A stretch of DNA of 64,000 bases from Agarophyton chilense (lineage: Eukaryota > Rhodophyta > Florideophyceae > Gracilariales > Gracilariaceae). Positions 54,539 to 63,906 of this stretch are shown piece after piece. The stretch lies in contig JARGXX010000116.1 of the NCBI GenBank assembly GCA_030374765.1, positions 744,001 to 808,000 of the forward strand, written 5' to 3'. How positions within the stretch are numbered: position 1 is the stretch's first letter; each line of letters starts with the position of its first letter. The notes under the pieces were generated by a model. The model saw only the letters and a program-made list of their open reading frames with translations, was not told where the DNA came from and did not search any database. The position numbers and the translations under genes are program-made.

Positions 54539-55687
54539 CTAGAAATCAACATTCAGGAAACTGACAGCAGTGAAGCAATGGCCCCTCGCGGATAAGTCTA
54601 CCGCGCCGAGGCGACAGCCCCATTTTCGGAGAACAATCTTGAAACATGTCTCTATTTCAAGCGGACGCGACACACTGATAAATGGAAATAATGCATTGCC
54701 AAATTCATTAGCATTTGGATCAGCAACTAGTCCAACTCCCGCCTGTTGTAGTCGCTCCGGTGTAACGGAATCGACACCTACTTGTGCGGCACTTATAACA
54801 TCTTCTGCATATTCGATGTTTTCCCTAACATCATTTCTGTTTCCTAGACCAATATGTCCAGGAACAATAACATCGAAATTTAGCTTCAATATATCCTTCT
54901 GTGCCTGAATGTAGCCTCTCAGGTCTTCCGTAATAGCAAAATTGAATGGCGGGGCGTACCCCGGGAACACCCCATCAATGTACATTACGATACCTCTTTC
55001 ACCATATGACGGAGGAATGTAGATTCTCATATCTTGGACGGTGTGACCACCAACGATATCCATACGCACCTTGAGGGAACGGGATATTCTTAAAGTCGCT
55101 CCCCTCTTCCTCACAATAATGTTGGGAGGAACGGATCTGTTCGAGGGAGAACGTTGAATGAGATTAAGTGTCTCGAGTGTTCCCCAGACATATATCTTTG
55201 TTTTTGGATTCAATCCTCGCAGAAAATTATAGACATTTCGAGAGGAGCCAATATGGTCAAAGTGGGCGTGAGAGTAGATCATGTCAACTCTGATTGGGAC
55301 AGTCCCATTCAATAATCTCTGGATCGCAGGAATGATCGGTGTCTGAGATGCAAAAGAAGGAATTGGCATAGGGAAGTCAATAAGGGTGAGATGGTCCGAC
55401 ACGAGGAGCATCAAGGCATTGTATGTTCCTTCATTGTAAAACCATGCACCTTTTCTTAGTGCCTTTAACTCAAAGCTTCCAGGGGGGATAAAGGTACTGG
55501 AAATAGCGGTCGGAGGAACAGGAACAACTAGACAACTTTTGTTCTCCCCAGAGTCCAGAATGCAGTCAACAGCTTCTTCACATCTTGCTGTAAAGTTTGA
55601 CGAAGCTTGTGCGGCCTCGCTGAGTCCAAAAGCGAAAAGAACTAACATGAACACAGCAGACATCTTTGTGGGTTTCAAGTACTTCAT
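54539..55687 (-). CDS. Secreted metallo-beta-lactamase-fold hydrolase 1
   Basis: A 382-residue protein from ATG 55687 to TAG 54539-54541. The N-terminus is a signal peptide (AVFMLVLFAFGLSEAAQA). The metallo-beta-lactamase fold is shown by TLIDFP (about 101), the zinc motif HAHFDH at 140-145, GGH (H215), IDGVFP (D238) and PGHIG (H278), the complete set of ligands for a two-metal site. Several conserved Cys and the C-terminal CRLGAVDLSARGHCFTAV block suggest an exported, disulfide-bonded protein. The substrate is unknown; the superfamily includes lactonases, glyoxalases and lactamases. It is paralogous to 60940-62100, on the same strand, separated by a stack of transposons. Confidence 0.88.
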   Translation of the reverse strand: MKYLKPTKMSAVFMLVLFAFGLSEAAQASSNFTARCEEAVDCILDSGENKSCLVVPVPPTAISSTFIPPGSFELKALRKGAWFYNEGTYNALMLLVSDHLTLIDFPMPIPSFASQTPIIPAIQRLLNGTVPIRVDMIYSHAHFDHIGSSRNVYNFLRGLNPKTKIYVWGTLETLNLIQRSPSNRSVPPNIIVRKRGATLRISRSLKVRMDIVGGHTVQDMRIYIPPSYGERGIVMYIDGVFPGYAPPFNFAITEDLRGYIQAQKDILKLNFDVIVPGHIGLGNRNDVRENIEYAEDVISAAQVGVDSVTPERLQQAGVGLVADPNANEFGNALFPFISVSRPLEIETCFKIVLRKWGCRLGAVDLSARGHCFTAVSFLNVDF

Positions 55688-56667
55688 GATAACGATATCG
55701 ATTAGATGATATTGGAGACCACAAACAAAGGTGTCGTTCTAAATGTTGTTAGGAGACATTCGGACAGAAGTAACTTTGGTATTTATTCTCTTTCTCAACT
55801 CGAAAAGAACGATTCAACAATCTAGATATTTGTGCTGCGAGTTCTCAGACATTTCTTCGTTTTTGTTCAATCTCGAGTCAACCTACGTAATGAGGCAACG
55901 TGTTAGTCTACAAGGCATATGTTCGCATATGTTCGCATCGAAGAAAAATAGCGTCGAAATACTGTACACGAATGACGTAAGTCATAACATTGGGGTCATA
56001 AATGTAAGATTGGCCTATGGCAGAAGGAAGTAGAGGGATCCGACATGTTCGATACGTCTTTACCTTGAGTCTTGCTCAACCTTTCGAAGCTTTTTTACGG
56101 AAAATTTAGAGTCTGGAAGTTTTGAATCAATACATACTGTAACCCTCTCCAGCTAGGCGATTGCATGCCAAGCCTTCCAAGCTCCACCATTCACAGCTCA
56201 GTTTATCGAATTTGTCGATGATGTATGACACCATAACGAGCCCGAAAAACGAGCTGTTGTTCTTATTGTCCTGCCAATACATAACCATGGGGTGTTAGGA
56301 GGAAAATCTCTGCGCGCTTGGATGCACTCGGATGGACTTGCGCGTATGGGGCAGATCCTGTTCAGTCGCGGGGTTGCCGCGGCTTGGTTGATGATCAAAT
56401 TCTTTTTTCTGTCAAATATTTTCACCCTTATTCCCTTCAGCTACCCTTACTAGGGTAGCAATGCTACCTCCGCTGCCTTTCTCTCTCTCTCTCTCTCTCT
56501 CTCAGTGGTTGGATTGTACCCATCATGTTGACATGAAAACAGTGCTCTGACGACGCGTTCAGATGGAATCAGTGATCTCTAACGTTTTTCGAGGCTGTCA
56601 GGCCGTGATGATTACAGTTCAAAGACTGCGCACAGTCTTGGACAACCTTTCAAACCTTACCTTTCAT
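55688..56667. other. Spacer with two (CT)n tracts nearby
   Basis: Upstream region of hydrolase 1, then AT-rich DNA. A (CT)n tract lies at 56480-56503. A second, at 56668-56687, is the 3' tail of the non-LTR element. The stretch between them (56504-56667) is not recognised; it may be the end of another non-LTR copy. Confidence 0.4.
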
Positions 56668-56687
56668 TCTCTCTCTCTCTCTCTCTT
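56668..56687 (-). repeat. (GA)n 3' tail of non-LTR element A
   Basis: Directly after GTGTGCCCGTAAA following the RNase H stop. The second copy has the same tail. Confidence 0.8.
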
Positions 56688-56702
56688 TACGGGCACACTT
56701 GT

Positions 56703-57901
56703 CTAATTCCTACGTAGTGCAGAGCGTTCTTTGTCAAAAAAACGTTCCCTCACTAGGAAGACCAGCATTTTTTCTGGCCACTTCTTGATGATTTCGTCTA
56801 CCGCTACGCCTTGACGTTCTTGCACAGGGGGCAAACATATTCTTCTTGACATAGTTCTCGACGGGCATCTTAAGACATAATGATCTACATCATTGAGCAC
56901 CCCCGGCCTACAGGTACAATAGAGCCTTTTCTTCTGTAAGTACGACCCCAATGGATGCAAGCACGGTGTGTGACCAACTACAAGTTGCGATAAAGCGACG
57001 TTTGCCTCTCGTAGAGAAACAATGTTTTCCAGTCCTTCTGGAATGTTTTCTATTAATGGGGACTTCTTTTTCTTCGTTATGACTCTTCTCTTCACATCCG
57101 CAAAATCAACTGGAACGGCGACTTGATCTTGCATAGAAATATTCAGAGCTTCTTTTGCTAGGTTATCCACCATATCATTTCGAGGGATATCACAATGGCT
57201 TGGAATCCAAACCATATCAACGGTACAGTACTTTTCAATTTCAGAAAGGCTGATAGATACTTGTTGTAGAGAATAAGATTGATGTCGGGCAACTCCTCTG
57301 AGATTATCCAATATGCTGTGAGAGTCGGTAACAATTCTTATATTTCCAATCCATCCCTCCCTAACGCGTATCAGAACAACTTGCAACGCTTTTTTCAAAG
57401 CCTTCATCTCAGTAAAAAAGGAGCACGTTTCAACTCCTGCCGGGAACATTCCTTTTTGCGGTTCTTTATCATCGTTCCACCAAACTGCAAACGCACTCCC
57501 TCCTACTTCAGTAATTTCTAGAGTTTTCCCGCTTAGTTCGTGTCCATCTGCATCAACAAGATTTAGGTGGTTTTCAGATATAGAATAGGCCATAACGAAC
57601 CCGTCGTCGTAATGAATCGAAATATCTGGCAACCTTCCGTGTTTCTTGTAAAAGTTCTGTACTGTTTTTGAGTAGTTACCACTTTTCCGTAAGTATTCTA
57701 TATACCCTGTGTACCATCCCTCATTCCATTCGACAGCTGCTCGTAATGGTTTCTTGATTTCAAGCCAATTTGGGCGCCCAACAGAACCATCGCTCCATAT
57801 TTCATAGTCTGCTTTCCGCAAGCTTCGTAGCATACTTAAAGCTTGCTGACGTTGAAAATCGATATTATGTTTCTTTGTGCAGCTGGTGTAGTGAAAGAAA
57901 A
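56703..57901 (-). pseudogene. RNase H domain and C-terminal part of the non-LTR polyprotein
   Basis: An open minus-strand frame of about 400 codons ending at 56703. It carries the RNase H catalytic residues as IWSDGSVGRPN, FFTEMKALKKAL, IRIVTDSHSIL and DMVDNLAKEA (D, E, D, D), then a Cys/His cluster LYCTCRPGVLNDVDHYVLRC near the C-terminus as in many non-LTR elements. The open frame is intact downstream of the Tc1 insertion point at 57902-57903. RNase H removes the RNA strand during second-strand synthesis. Confidence 0.88.
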
Positions 57902-57903
57902 TA

Positions 57904-57928
57904 CAGTGCGTTTCAAAAACATATCCCT
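57904..57928 (+). repeat. Tc1 copy 2 left TIR
   Basis: Inverted match to 59179-59203; the best 25 bp differ at a few positions, mainly at the tip. Confidence 0.85.
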
Positions 57929-58051
57929 TTACAAAAACTGCGCCAAAAAGGCATTTCACGTACTGTAGAGCACATTTCACAACAAATAAAAACCACTAAG
58001 TCAATAACACTGTTTCAAAAGTATATCCTTTATACAATCATTTGCTCAATT

Positions 58052-59047
58052 ATGGCTCGTGGCGCACCTCTGACACGCTCTGAACAGCTCGAAATCATGG
58101 AATTAGTAGGTCAGGGTATGATTCCAGCAGATATAGCCCGAAAACTCAAGCGCAGCCCAAAAACAATCAGCAACTTCATCAAAAACCCCGCTACATACGG
58201 AACAAAGCGTTCAACCGGCCGTCCTACGGCACTATCCCCGGCCGATAAGCGCGGAATTAAGCGAGAACTATGTCGCAACACTTCATCTTGCGGGAAAATT
58301 GTCAAAAACCTAAATTTGCCTCTATCAAGATCTACAATATGGCGTGAAGTCAACCGTCAAAATTTGTTCAAGTACACAAAAATGAGGAAAACTTTTGTTT
58401 TAAAAGATAATCACAAGAAAAGTCGAGTTGAATGGTGTGCTTAAAAGGCTTATTGGAAAACTGAATGGAATAATGTTATCTTTTCCGACGAAAAAAAGTT
58501 TAACCTTGATGGTCCAGATTGCTATAAATTTTATTGGCTTGATCTACGAAAAGAAAAGAAGGAATTTGTGACTAGGCATTCAGGAGGCGCATCAGTAATG
58601 GTTTGGGCTGGAATTTCCACTAAAGGAGCAACTGATATGGCTTTTGTTGAAACTACAATGAACTCTGAGAAGTATGCTGAGGTTCTAGAAAACTATCTTT
58701 TACCTTTTTCATACTGTATGCACGGAGAAAAATTCATTTTTCAGCAAGATAATGCACCTGTGCATAAGTCTAATTTTATGAAACAGTGGTTCAATAGTCT
58801 AAATATGTCGGTTATGGAATGGCCTGCGCGCTCTCCTGACCTCAACTATATCGAAAACATTTGGGGAATGTTGGCCCGAATGGTTTATGGGCAAGGAAGG
58901 CAATTTGATACAGTTTTTGATCTGAAAAATTGTATCAAAGATTGCTGGGAAAAGATTGACTGTAATGCTATCAATCCTTTTAAAGAATCAATGCCAAAGC
59001 GTTGTATAAGTGTTATACAGGCTAAAGGAGCAAAAATAAACTACTGA
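58052..59047 (+). pseudogene. Tc1-type transposase with one in-frame TAA
   Basis: From ATG 58052 to TGA 59047, about 330 codons broken only by TAA at 58442-58444. The N-terminus has a helix-turn-helix (RSEQLEIMELVGQG, DIARKLKRSPKTISNF) and a second basic helical module. Catalytic residues are all present: IFSDEKKFNLDGPD, IFQQDNAPVHKS and SPDLNYIENIWG, with exactly 34 residues between the second Asp and the Glu, the DD34E spacing of Tc1. One base change would reopen it, so it died recently. Confidence 0.9.
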
Positions 59048-59178
59048 ACTCGCGTTAGAATAAAAAGGATGCAATAAAGGTTATGATTTTGAAACAGTTT
59101 TTTTACTTGAAAATTTTTTCACACTGGTTTTGTTAGTTTTACTGTAGCCAAAACGTCGATTTTTGGAGAATTTGCGCG

Positions 59179-59203
59179 AGGGATATGATTTTGAAACAGA
59201 CTT
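59179..59203 (-). repeat. Tc1 copy 2 right TIR
   Basis: See the left TIR; ends next to TA at 59204-59205. Confidence 0.85.
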
Positions 59204-59911
59204 TACTTTCGGAATTGTGAATCACGATCGGTACAGGCAATGGTTCTCTTGGTAGCATAAGTAGCCCGCAAGTAGCCAGTTGATGTTCGGCTGCCTTTTT
59301 GAAAGTACTTCTTGATTTTCGAATGCGAGTTAACGACTCTTTCTTCACAGCCAGAGCGATCGGTGATAAACTATCCTTAAAACATCGTTTCGCTTTTTCG
59401 TAGAGTTTTGCCGCTTGAGACACTGCAATATTGTACAAACTTGGTTGGTCCAATAAACTTCTCAACTTCTGTATGGGTGAGGATTTCGCGCAACCGGTCT
59501 GGATTCTGGAGGCCTCGTTTCGTGCCCTTTCTACTTCCTCCGCTGCGCATATTATCGCGTTAGGGATGACTATACTGGCAGCATATCTAGCGATTGGCTC
59601 TGCGAAGCCGACCCGAAAGGTGTTCGTGGTCTTCCAATCTGCTCCCCAGGTGGTGCCAGTGAGACAGCGCAATATTCGGTTCCTTGCTCTGTACTTTGCT
59701 GCTACGCGGTTGAGGTGATGGTGGAAGTTAAGTCTACAGTCCAGTACAACCCCTAGAAACCTCGCACATTCCGAAAGTTGTATCCACGAGCCCACCAGTT
59801 TTACTTCATACTTTGTTCTTTCTTTCTTCCAATTAGAATAAGTAAACGGCACCAACGAAGTTTTCTTAGGGTTCATTTGGATATTGTTCTCTGCACAATA
59901 TACTTCCATTC

Positions 59912-59925
59912 AGAGTTCCATCGGC
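59912..59925 (+). repeat. Target-site duplication, left copy
   Basis: AGAGTTCCATCGGC, repeated at 60163-60176. The first four bases could belong to the GA tail on the right side, so 10-14 bp are duplicated. Confidence 0.85.
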
Positions 59926-60128
59926 TGTAGATCATTATATCCTTAGATGTCCATTGAGAACGTTGTCGAGAAGAATACGTCTACCAATCGAAAAAGAGCG
60001 TAGGGGATTGGCGGTTACAGATATCATCAAGAAGTGGCCTGAAAGAATGTTGGTTTTCCTCGTGAGAGAGCGTTACTTTAAACAGAAACGCTCTGCACTA
60101 CGTAGTAATTGAACTAGTGTGCCTATAA

Positions 60129-60162
<34 letters not shown>
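59926..60162 (+). mobile_element. 5'-truncated non-LTR copy B with (GA)n tail
   Basis: 237 bp in plus orientation matching the last about 220 bp of element A (ITDIIKKWPERMLVFLVRER region, stop, 3' end) and ending in an (AG)n tract from about 60129. It is flanked by a 10-14 bp target-site duplication, the signature of target-primed reverse transcription. It lies head-on inside the RT gene of element A. Confidence 0.9.
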
Positions 60163-60169
<7 letters not shown>

Positions 60170-60176
60170 CATCGGC
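60163..60176 (+). repeat. Target-site duplication, right copy
   Basis: Matches 59912-59925. Confidence 0.85.
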
Positions 60177-60420
60177 ATCAACTACTCAATCATCAGATAA
60201 ATACGTATCTGTTCTCACAAGCAAATTATGTCTTCTGCAAATAGTATACTGAAAGAATCCGCTCTCGCTCAACCAGATGTCTTCAACGTAGTCGAGAGTT
60301 GCACAATCTTTGCCTTGTTCTATGTCCGAGTAATGTTTGACTGACACGGTGCTAGCCCTGGTATCAGTCAAGAATCATATGATCTACGTATGAGTGTCAA
60401 AACAGCAATCTGCGATCTTT

Positions 60421-60939
60421 TGTACGTACTTGCCTAATACGATATTGTCTTATTAACATGTGCATCCAAATGTAATTCTTGATGATCTTCATGGAGGACG
60501 ACGTGACAATGCCGTATCTGGGTACATGAATGCATCAGTTTGTGGTGAATTTCATCAATGACTCTGTCTGCAGTTGTGTATATGATATTATTCTATATCC
60601 ATTAGCTTTCAATAGGAAAGAAAAACGGAAAGAACCATCATACTTAGAACACAAACAATAAGTTGGAACTACTTCCGCTTTCTTGCTCTGAAACAGAACG
60701 AATTCTTTTACACCGCTGACGCTTCCTGTTTTTGCAATCCATATCCTGTATTCTACATCTTGGTTTTGTGTCGAATTCCTCTGACTCTTCCCGGAAATTC
60801 GAGCTTCAGAAGCCTTCTCTCCATAAGTAGCCAGTATTGCAATAAAAACACCGACACTCTCAGTAGTGTTTCGAAGATATGGCGAGGGGATCGACATTGC
60901 ATGAAGGGCAGCGAATAAGGTTACCACTTCGGCGCCTTA
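60421..60939. other. Downstream of hydrolase 2, no recognised gene
   Basis: A 130-codon minus-strand frame (60927-60535) is open but unrecognised and uses an alternative start; no clear coding evidence. Confidence 0.35.
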
Positions 60940-62100
60940 TCAATCCGCTATTCCGATGAAGGTGACAGCTGTAAAGCAGTGACTCTGAATCACCACACCA
61001 ATCCCACCAAGCCGACAAGCCCATTTTTCCAAGACCATACGCGCACACGTATTAACTTGAACTCTCCGAATCACATCAACAACAACGAACCAAAAATTGC
61101 CGAATTCAGCAGCTTCCGGATCAGAGACTTTTCCCGCTCCTGCCTTTTGAAAGTCTTGTGGAGAGCTCATCTGCACACTCTTTCGAGCTGCGTCAATAAC
61201 ATCTTGTGTAAACTCCAGGTTCGTTTGAACATCTCGCTTAGTCCCAATCAACACATGTCCTCCCAGGAAAGTTCCAAAGTTAAGTTTCAGCAGTCGCCTG
61301 TGTGCGGCTACGTACTCCGTTAAATCTTCCGTTATGCCAAAATTAGGGAACGGTGCCCATTTGGGAAATATAACGTCGACAAACAAAACAACCCCTTGCT
61401 GTCCACGTGAAGGTGGGATATATGCGGCCAGATCACGACCAGAATGCCCGCCGACATTAAGAAGCTTTACTCGCAGTCCATTACCCATGTAGATGGAACG
61501 GGGATATCTTCCAACAATCACGGTGGGTAAAACCGCGCGGTTGGTATCTGAATTTTTGATAGCACGCCTGGCTACATATGTGCCCCATATCCTGATGAAC
61601 GCGTTAGAATACCTCTCTTTCGAAAAGTCGTAAACCCTCTTGGCGGCCCCGATGTGATCAAAATGGTCATGAGAATATACCAAGTCTATCAGACGCAGTT
61701 GGTTGTTGCCCACGATATCCAAGATAGCATCCGTGAGTAATGTACCAGTTCCATTCGGGGTGTTAGAGTTGCCAGAGTCTGGGAAATCTATAAGAACTAG
61801 ATGACGGGCGCGATAAAGCATGAGTGCATTGTACGCTGTGTTATCATATGCCCAGACGCCGGGGCGAAGCTTTTTCAAAATGAAGGTGCCCGGTGCAGTG
61901 GAAGGTACACGAGCCTGAGACGGAATCGGTATCACGCCACATGACTGCCCACTCGCAAGATTTTCCAGGCATTTGCTTAGGCCGAGGCAGTTGGTTGGAG
62001 AGAGTGAGGCGTTTGACGCAAAAGTTAATGAGAACAGCAATGAAATAAAGATGAAAACGAGATGCTGAGGGAATAGCACAGACGATTTGAAAATCGCCAT
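60940..62100 (-). CDS. Secreted metallo-beta-lactamase-fold hydrolase 2
   Basis: 386 residues from ATG 62100 (in a longer open frame without an earlier ATG) to TGA 60940-60942. A signal peptide is evident (HLVFIFISLLFSLTFASNAS). It shares the whole plan of hydrolase 1: a Cys-containing N-terminal segment, NALMLYRARHLVLIDFP, the zinc motif HDHFDHIG, VGGHSGRDLAAYIPPS, LFVDVIFPKWAPFPNFGITE, a GGHVLIG loop, and a C-terminal CRLGGIGVVIQSHCFTAVTF block nearly matching its paralogue. The same metal ligands are present. The two genes are tandem duplicates on the same strand, pushed apart by transposons. The substrate is unknown. Confidence 0.9.
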   Translation of the reverse strand: MAIFKSSVLFPQHLVFIFISLLFSLTFASNASLSPTNCLGLSKCLENLASGQSCGVIPIPSQARVPSTAPGTFILKKLRPGVWAYDNTAYNALMLYRARHLVLIDFPDSGNSNTPNGTGTLLTDAILDIVGNNQLRLIDLVYSHDHFDHIGAAKRVYDFSKERYSNAFIRIWGTYVARRAIKNSDTNRAVLPTVIVGRYPRSIYMGNGLRVKLLNVGGHSGRDLAAYIPPSRGQQGVVLFVDVIFPKWAPFPNFGITEDLTEYVAAHRRLLKLNFGTFLGGHVLIGTKRDVQTNLEFTQDVIDAARKSVQMSSPQDFQKAGAGKVSDPEAAEFGNFWFVVVDVIRRVQVNTCARMVLEKWACRLGGIGVVIQSHCFTAVTFIGIAD

Positions 62101-62425
62101 TGTTGACACGGAGCTGGACGCGACACAGAGCTGTGGGATTTGAGTAGAATCTGAGAAGCTTTGTGGAAACAAAATGGCAACACGGTTACGCAATGTTACG
62201 CACCGGAGCTGATGTGTTCATTTTATAAATCACGTTACGCAGAATAAACCCACAACCGAGTTGATGGGGTGGACAAGGCTGTTATTTTCGGCTGTCTTTG
62301 ATAAGTGATTTTTCAACATCTCATTGACAGCATCGGCGGTCTGCACCCGACGGAGAAAGCGCGAGCACACTTTACGCAGCCATTCGTCGACAACCAAGTC
62401 TGCCGGGGATCAGAGAAAAACTCTG

Positions 62426-62478
62426 GCAGGACACATTTTGCTCTGTGATAGCCTATCACAGAGCGAAATGTGTCCTGC
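62426..62478. repeat. Near-perfect palindrome, 26-bp arms
   Basis: Arms 62426-62451 and 62453-62478 match at 25 of 26 positions around a single base at 62452. Confidence 0.95.
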
Positions 62479-62536
62479 TGTAAAAAGTTCGATCTGCAAC
62501 TATCACTGATAAGTGCAGATCGAACAGTTTTACAGC
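62477..62536. repeat. Second inverted repeat, 22-bp arms, 15-nt loop
   Basis: Arms 62477-62498 and 62514-62536, with one or two mismatches and a one-base length difference. It touches the preceding palindrome (shared GC). Confidence 0.9.
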
Positions 62537-63142
62537 CACCTGACGTACCTTTGGAACCTACAGTTGTCGGATCATCGGATTTCATCGCCATTGAGTATCT
62601 ACTACGTGGAAAGGTGGTGGCACAAGCCGAAAGATCTACCTCTTCAAGTCGCTTTATTCCGCCCCTCGCCTCCTCTTATCCTCACCGTCTGTCCTCTCTA
62701 GTACTCCTCTCTCTTCGATCTTTATCATCTGCATTCTTCCTTCGTTGTCTCTTCCGTTCGTTTGCATTCTTCTAATGCTTTCACCGCCTACCCCTTTCGT
62801 TGCATTATTCTAATGCTATCACCGCCAACTCCCTCTTATTTTTATCGGTCCTGCCATCTTCCGTGTCAACCTCCTTCTTGTGTTATCCTCTCGCTTCCGC
62901 TCTTCTCTTCATCAGCGAGCATTCTTCTATCGCCCACTTTCACTAAACCTTCTTCGTATCGCCGCCCGTCCGCAACCTCTTTGGCCGTGCTCGTTTCTGT
63001 AGTTTCCTTCTCACCTCTTTCAGTCCCCTTTTTTCCGTTCCCTGCTTTCATTCAGTATATAATTTGCCTGTAACCTTTTGCATGCACCTGAATTAGCTTT
63101 TGTCAATGTGTCACAACCACTGACATCATGTAGCCATTGGTA
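62537..63142. other. C+T-rich stretch, no gene
   Basis: Strong strand asymmetry (plus strand C+T rich) between about 62640 and 63060, similar in style to 1-5 kb. A repeated block CTAATGCTWTCACCGCC occurs twice near 62773 and 62810. No protein-like frame. Confidence 0.4.
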
Positions 63143-63906
63143 CAAGTCCCTATCAAAACAGATTGTAATATGTCACATACCCCCCAGTTACCACAGTAGG
63201 GCTTAAGAACTATTAAGGTGACCCATGTAGTTTAAGAAACGATAGTGAAAAGAATAGAGCAATTAACCAGTTATAACGTCTTACACTCAAGTCTCGTATA
63301 AAAATCTCCATAAAGACCAATCAGTAGCCAATCATTGCACCTTTTTTCCACAGAGATAATTAAACGTCGAGAAATTGAATGATACATATTTTGGATCAAT
63401 GCATCTGGCCATTAATTTCAAACTTAATGAACAGAATCAGACAATTCTTCATTCGTCACAAACTGCTTACGTTCTTCATAAAAATGCCTGGCCAGTGAGA
63501 AGCAGACATTTTCAATAATGTTTATGTCTAGACTCTTGGTAGGTCAGTCTAAAACAACCACATTATGGTTCTGTAGTCACTTTTTGTAGCATTTGCACGA
63601 TCGATGATAGCTTCATCATGCATAAAAATTCAATTCTCACCCATAGTTTGAGCAGAATAGGGCAAAAAATCCTTGAAAAGTATATTTATGTATGACTTAA
63701 AAGTAATAGCAGTATCAAAAATCCATCATAATTATAGCACGATGAGAAAAAATACAAGCCCAAATCATCTCAAAATTTACTCTTTGTATACGTTTTGAAA
63801 ATAGTTCGGGATTCTTTTTCAAATCGTTCCAATGCGACGCAATACCATCTAAACCATCCAAACTAAAGATATTGTCGTCCGAAAATATAAGCTTCTTCCA
63901 ATTCAC
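63143..63906 (-). pseudogene. Tc1-type transposase, dead copy 3
   Basis: Minus-strand frame 63906-63715 reads NWKKLIFSDDNIFSLDGLDG, the first catalytic Asp region, then VNFEMIWACIFSHRAIIM. Further along in shifted frames come WIFMHDEAIIDRA (second Asp) and LDINIIENVCFSLARHFYEE (Glu region). Stops and frameshifts abound. A TA followed by CAAGTCCCTATCAAAAC at 63141-63159 resembles the end of copy 2 and may be the terminal repeat. The other end probably lies beyond the window. Confidence 0.8.

Larger units (their letters stand above)
57904..59203 (+). mobile_element. Tc1-type element, copy 2, complete with TIRs
   Basis: 1300 bp flanked by TA on both sides (57902-57903 and 59204-59205). The left end, CAGTGCGTTTCAAAAACATA, matches the inverted right end, AAGTCTGTTTCAAAATCATA, and similarity continues for about 45 bp. 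This is a full-length Tc1/mariner element inserted in the RNase H/RT gene of non-LTR element A. Confidence 0.92.
56668..60420 (-). mobile_element. Non-LTR retrotransposon A, split by two later insertions
   Basis: Minus-strand remnant with reverse transcriptase (about 60420-59206) and RNase H (57901-56703), ending in a (GA)n tail at 56687-56668. The Tc1 element 57904-59203 and the truncated copy 59926-60162 sit inside it. When these are ignored the RT and RNase H are in one frame. The 5' end, with any endonuclease domain, is missing. Carrying an RNase H domain points to the I/R1/LOA/Tad group of non-LTR elements. Confidence 0.85.
59206..60420 (-). pseudogene. Reverse transcriptase C-terminal part of non-LTR element A
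   Basis: The open segment 59909-59206 holds NIQMNPKKTSLVPFT and CARFLGVVLDCRLNFHHHL, the motifs after the catalytic loop, then the thumb region. Upstream of the truncated copy inserted at 59926-60162, the same frame continues with ILFAEDIICL near 60240, the eroded catalytic box (usually YADD), and three in-frame stops between them. Nothing recognisable lies beyond about 60420. Confidence 0.78.

Noticed and set aside
58442-58444. Stop-codon reassignment suggested by several single in-frame stops
   Set aside because: TAA (Tc1 copy 2, MSH6, 13140-13802), TAG (E2 pol, antisense ORF) and TGA (pogo, PIF, RT) all interrupt decayed frames, and intact genes end with all three codons (TSR2 TAG, PDI TAA, hydrolase 2 TGA). 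Ordinary decay explains it.
60535-60927. 130-codon minus-strand frame after hydrolase 2
   Set aside because: No ATG start, no domain, and AT-rich neutral-looking sequence; left as intergenic.
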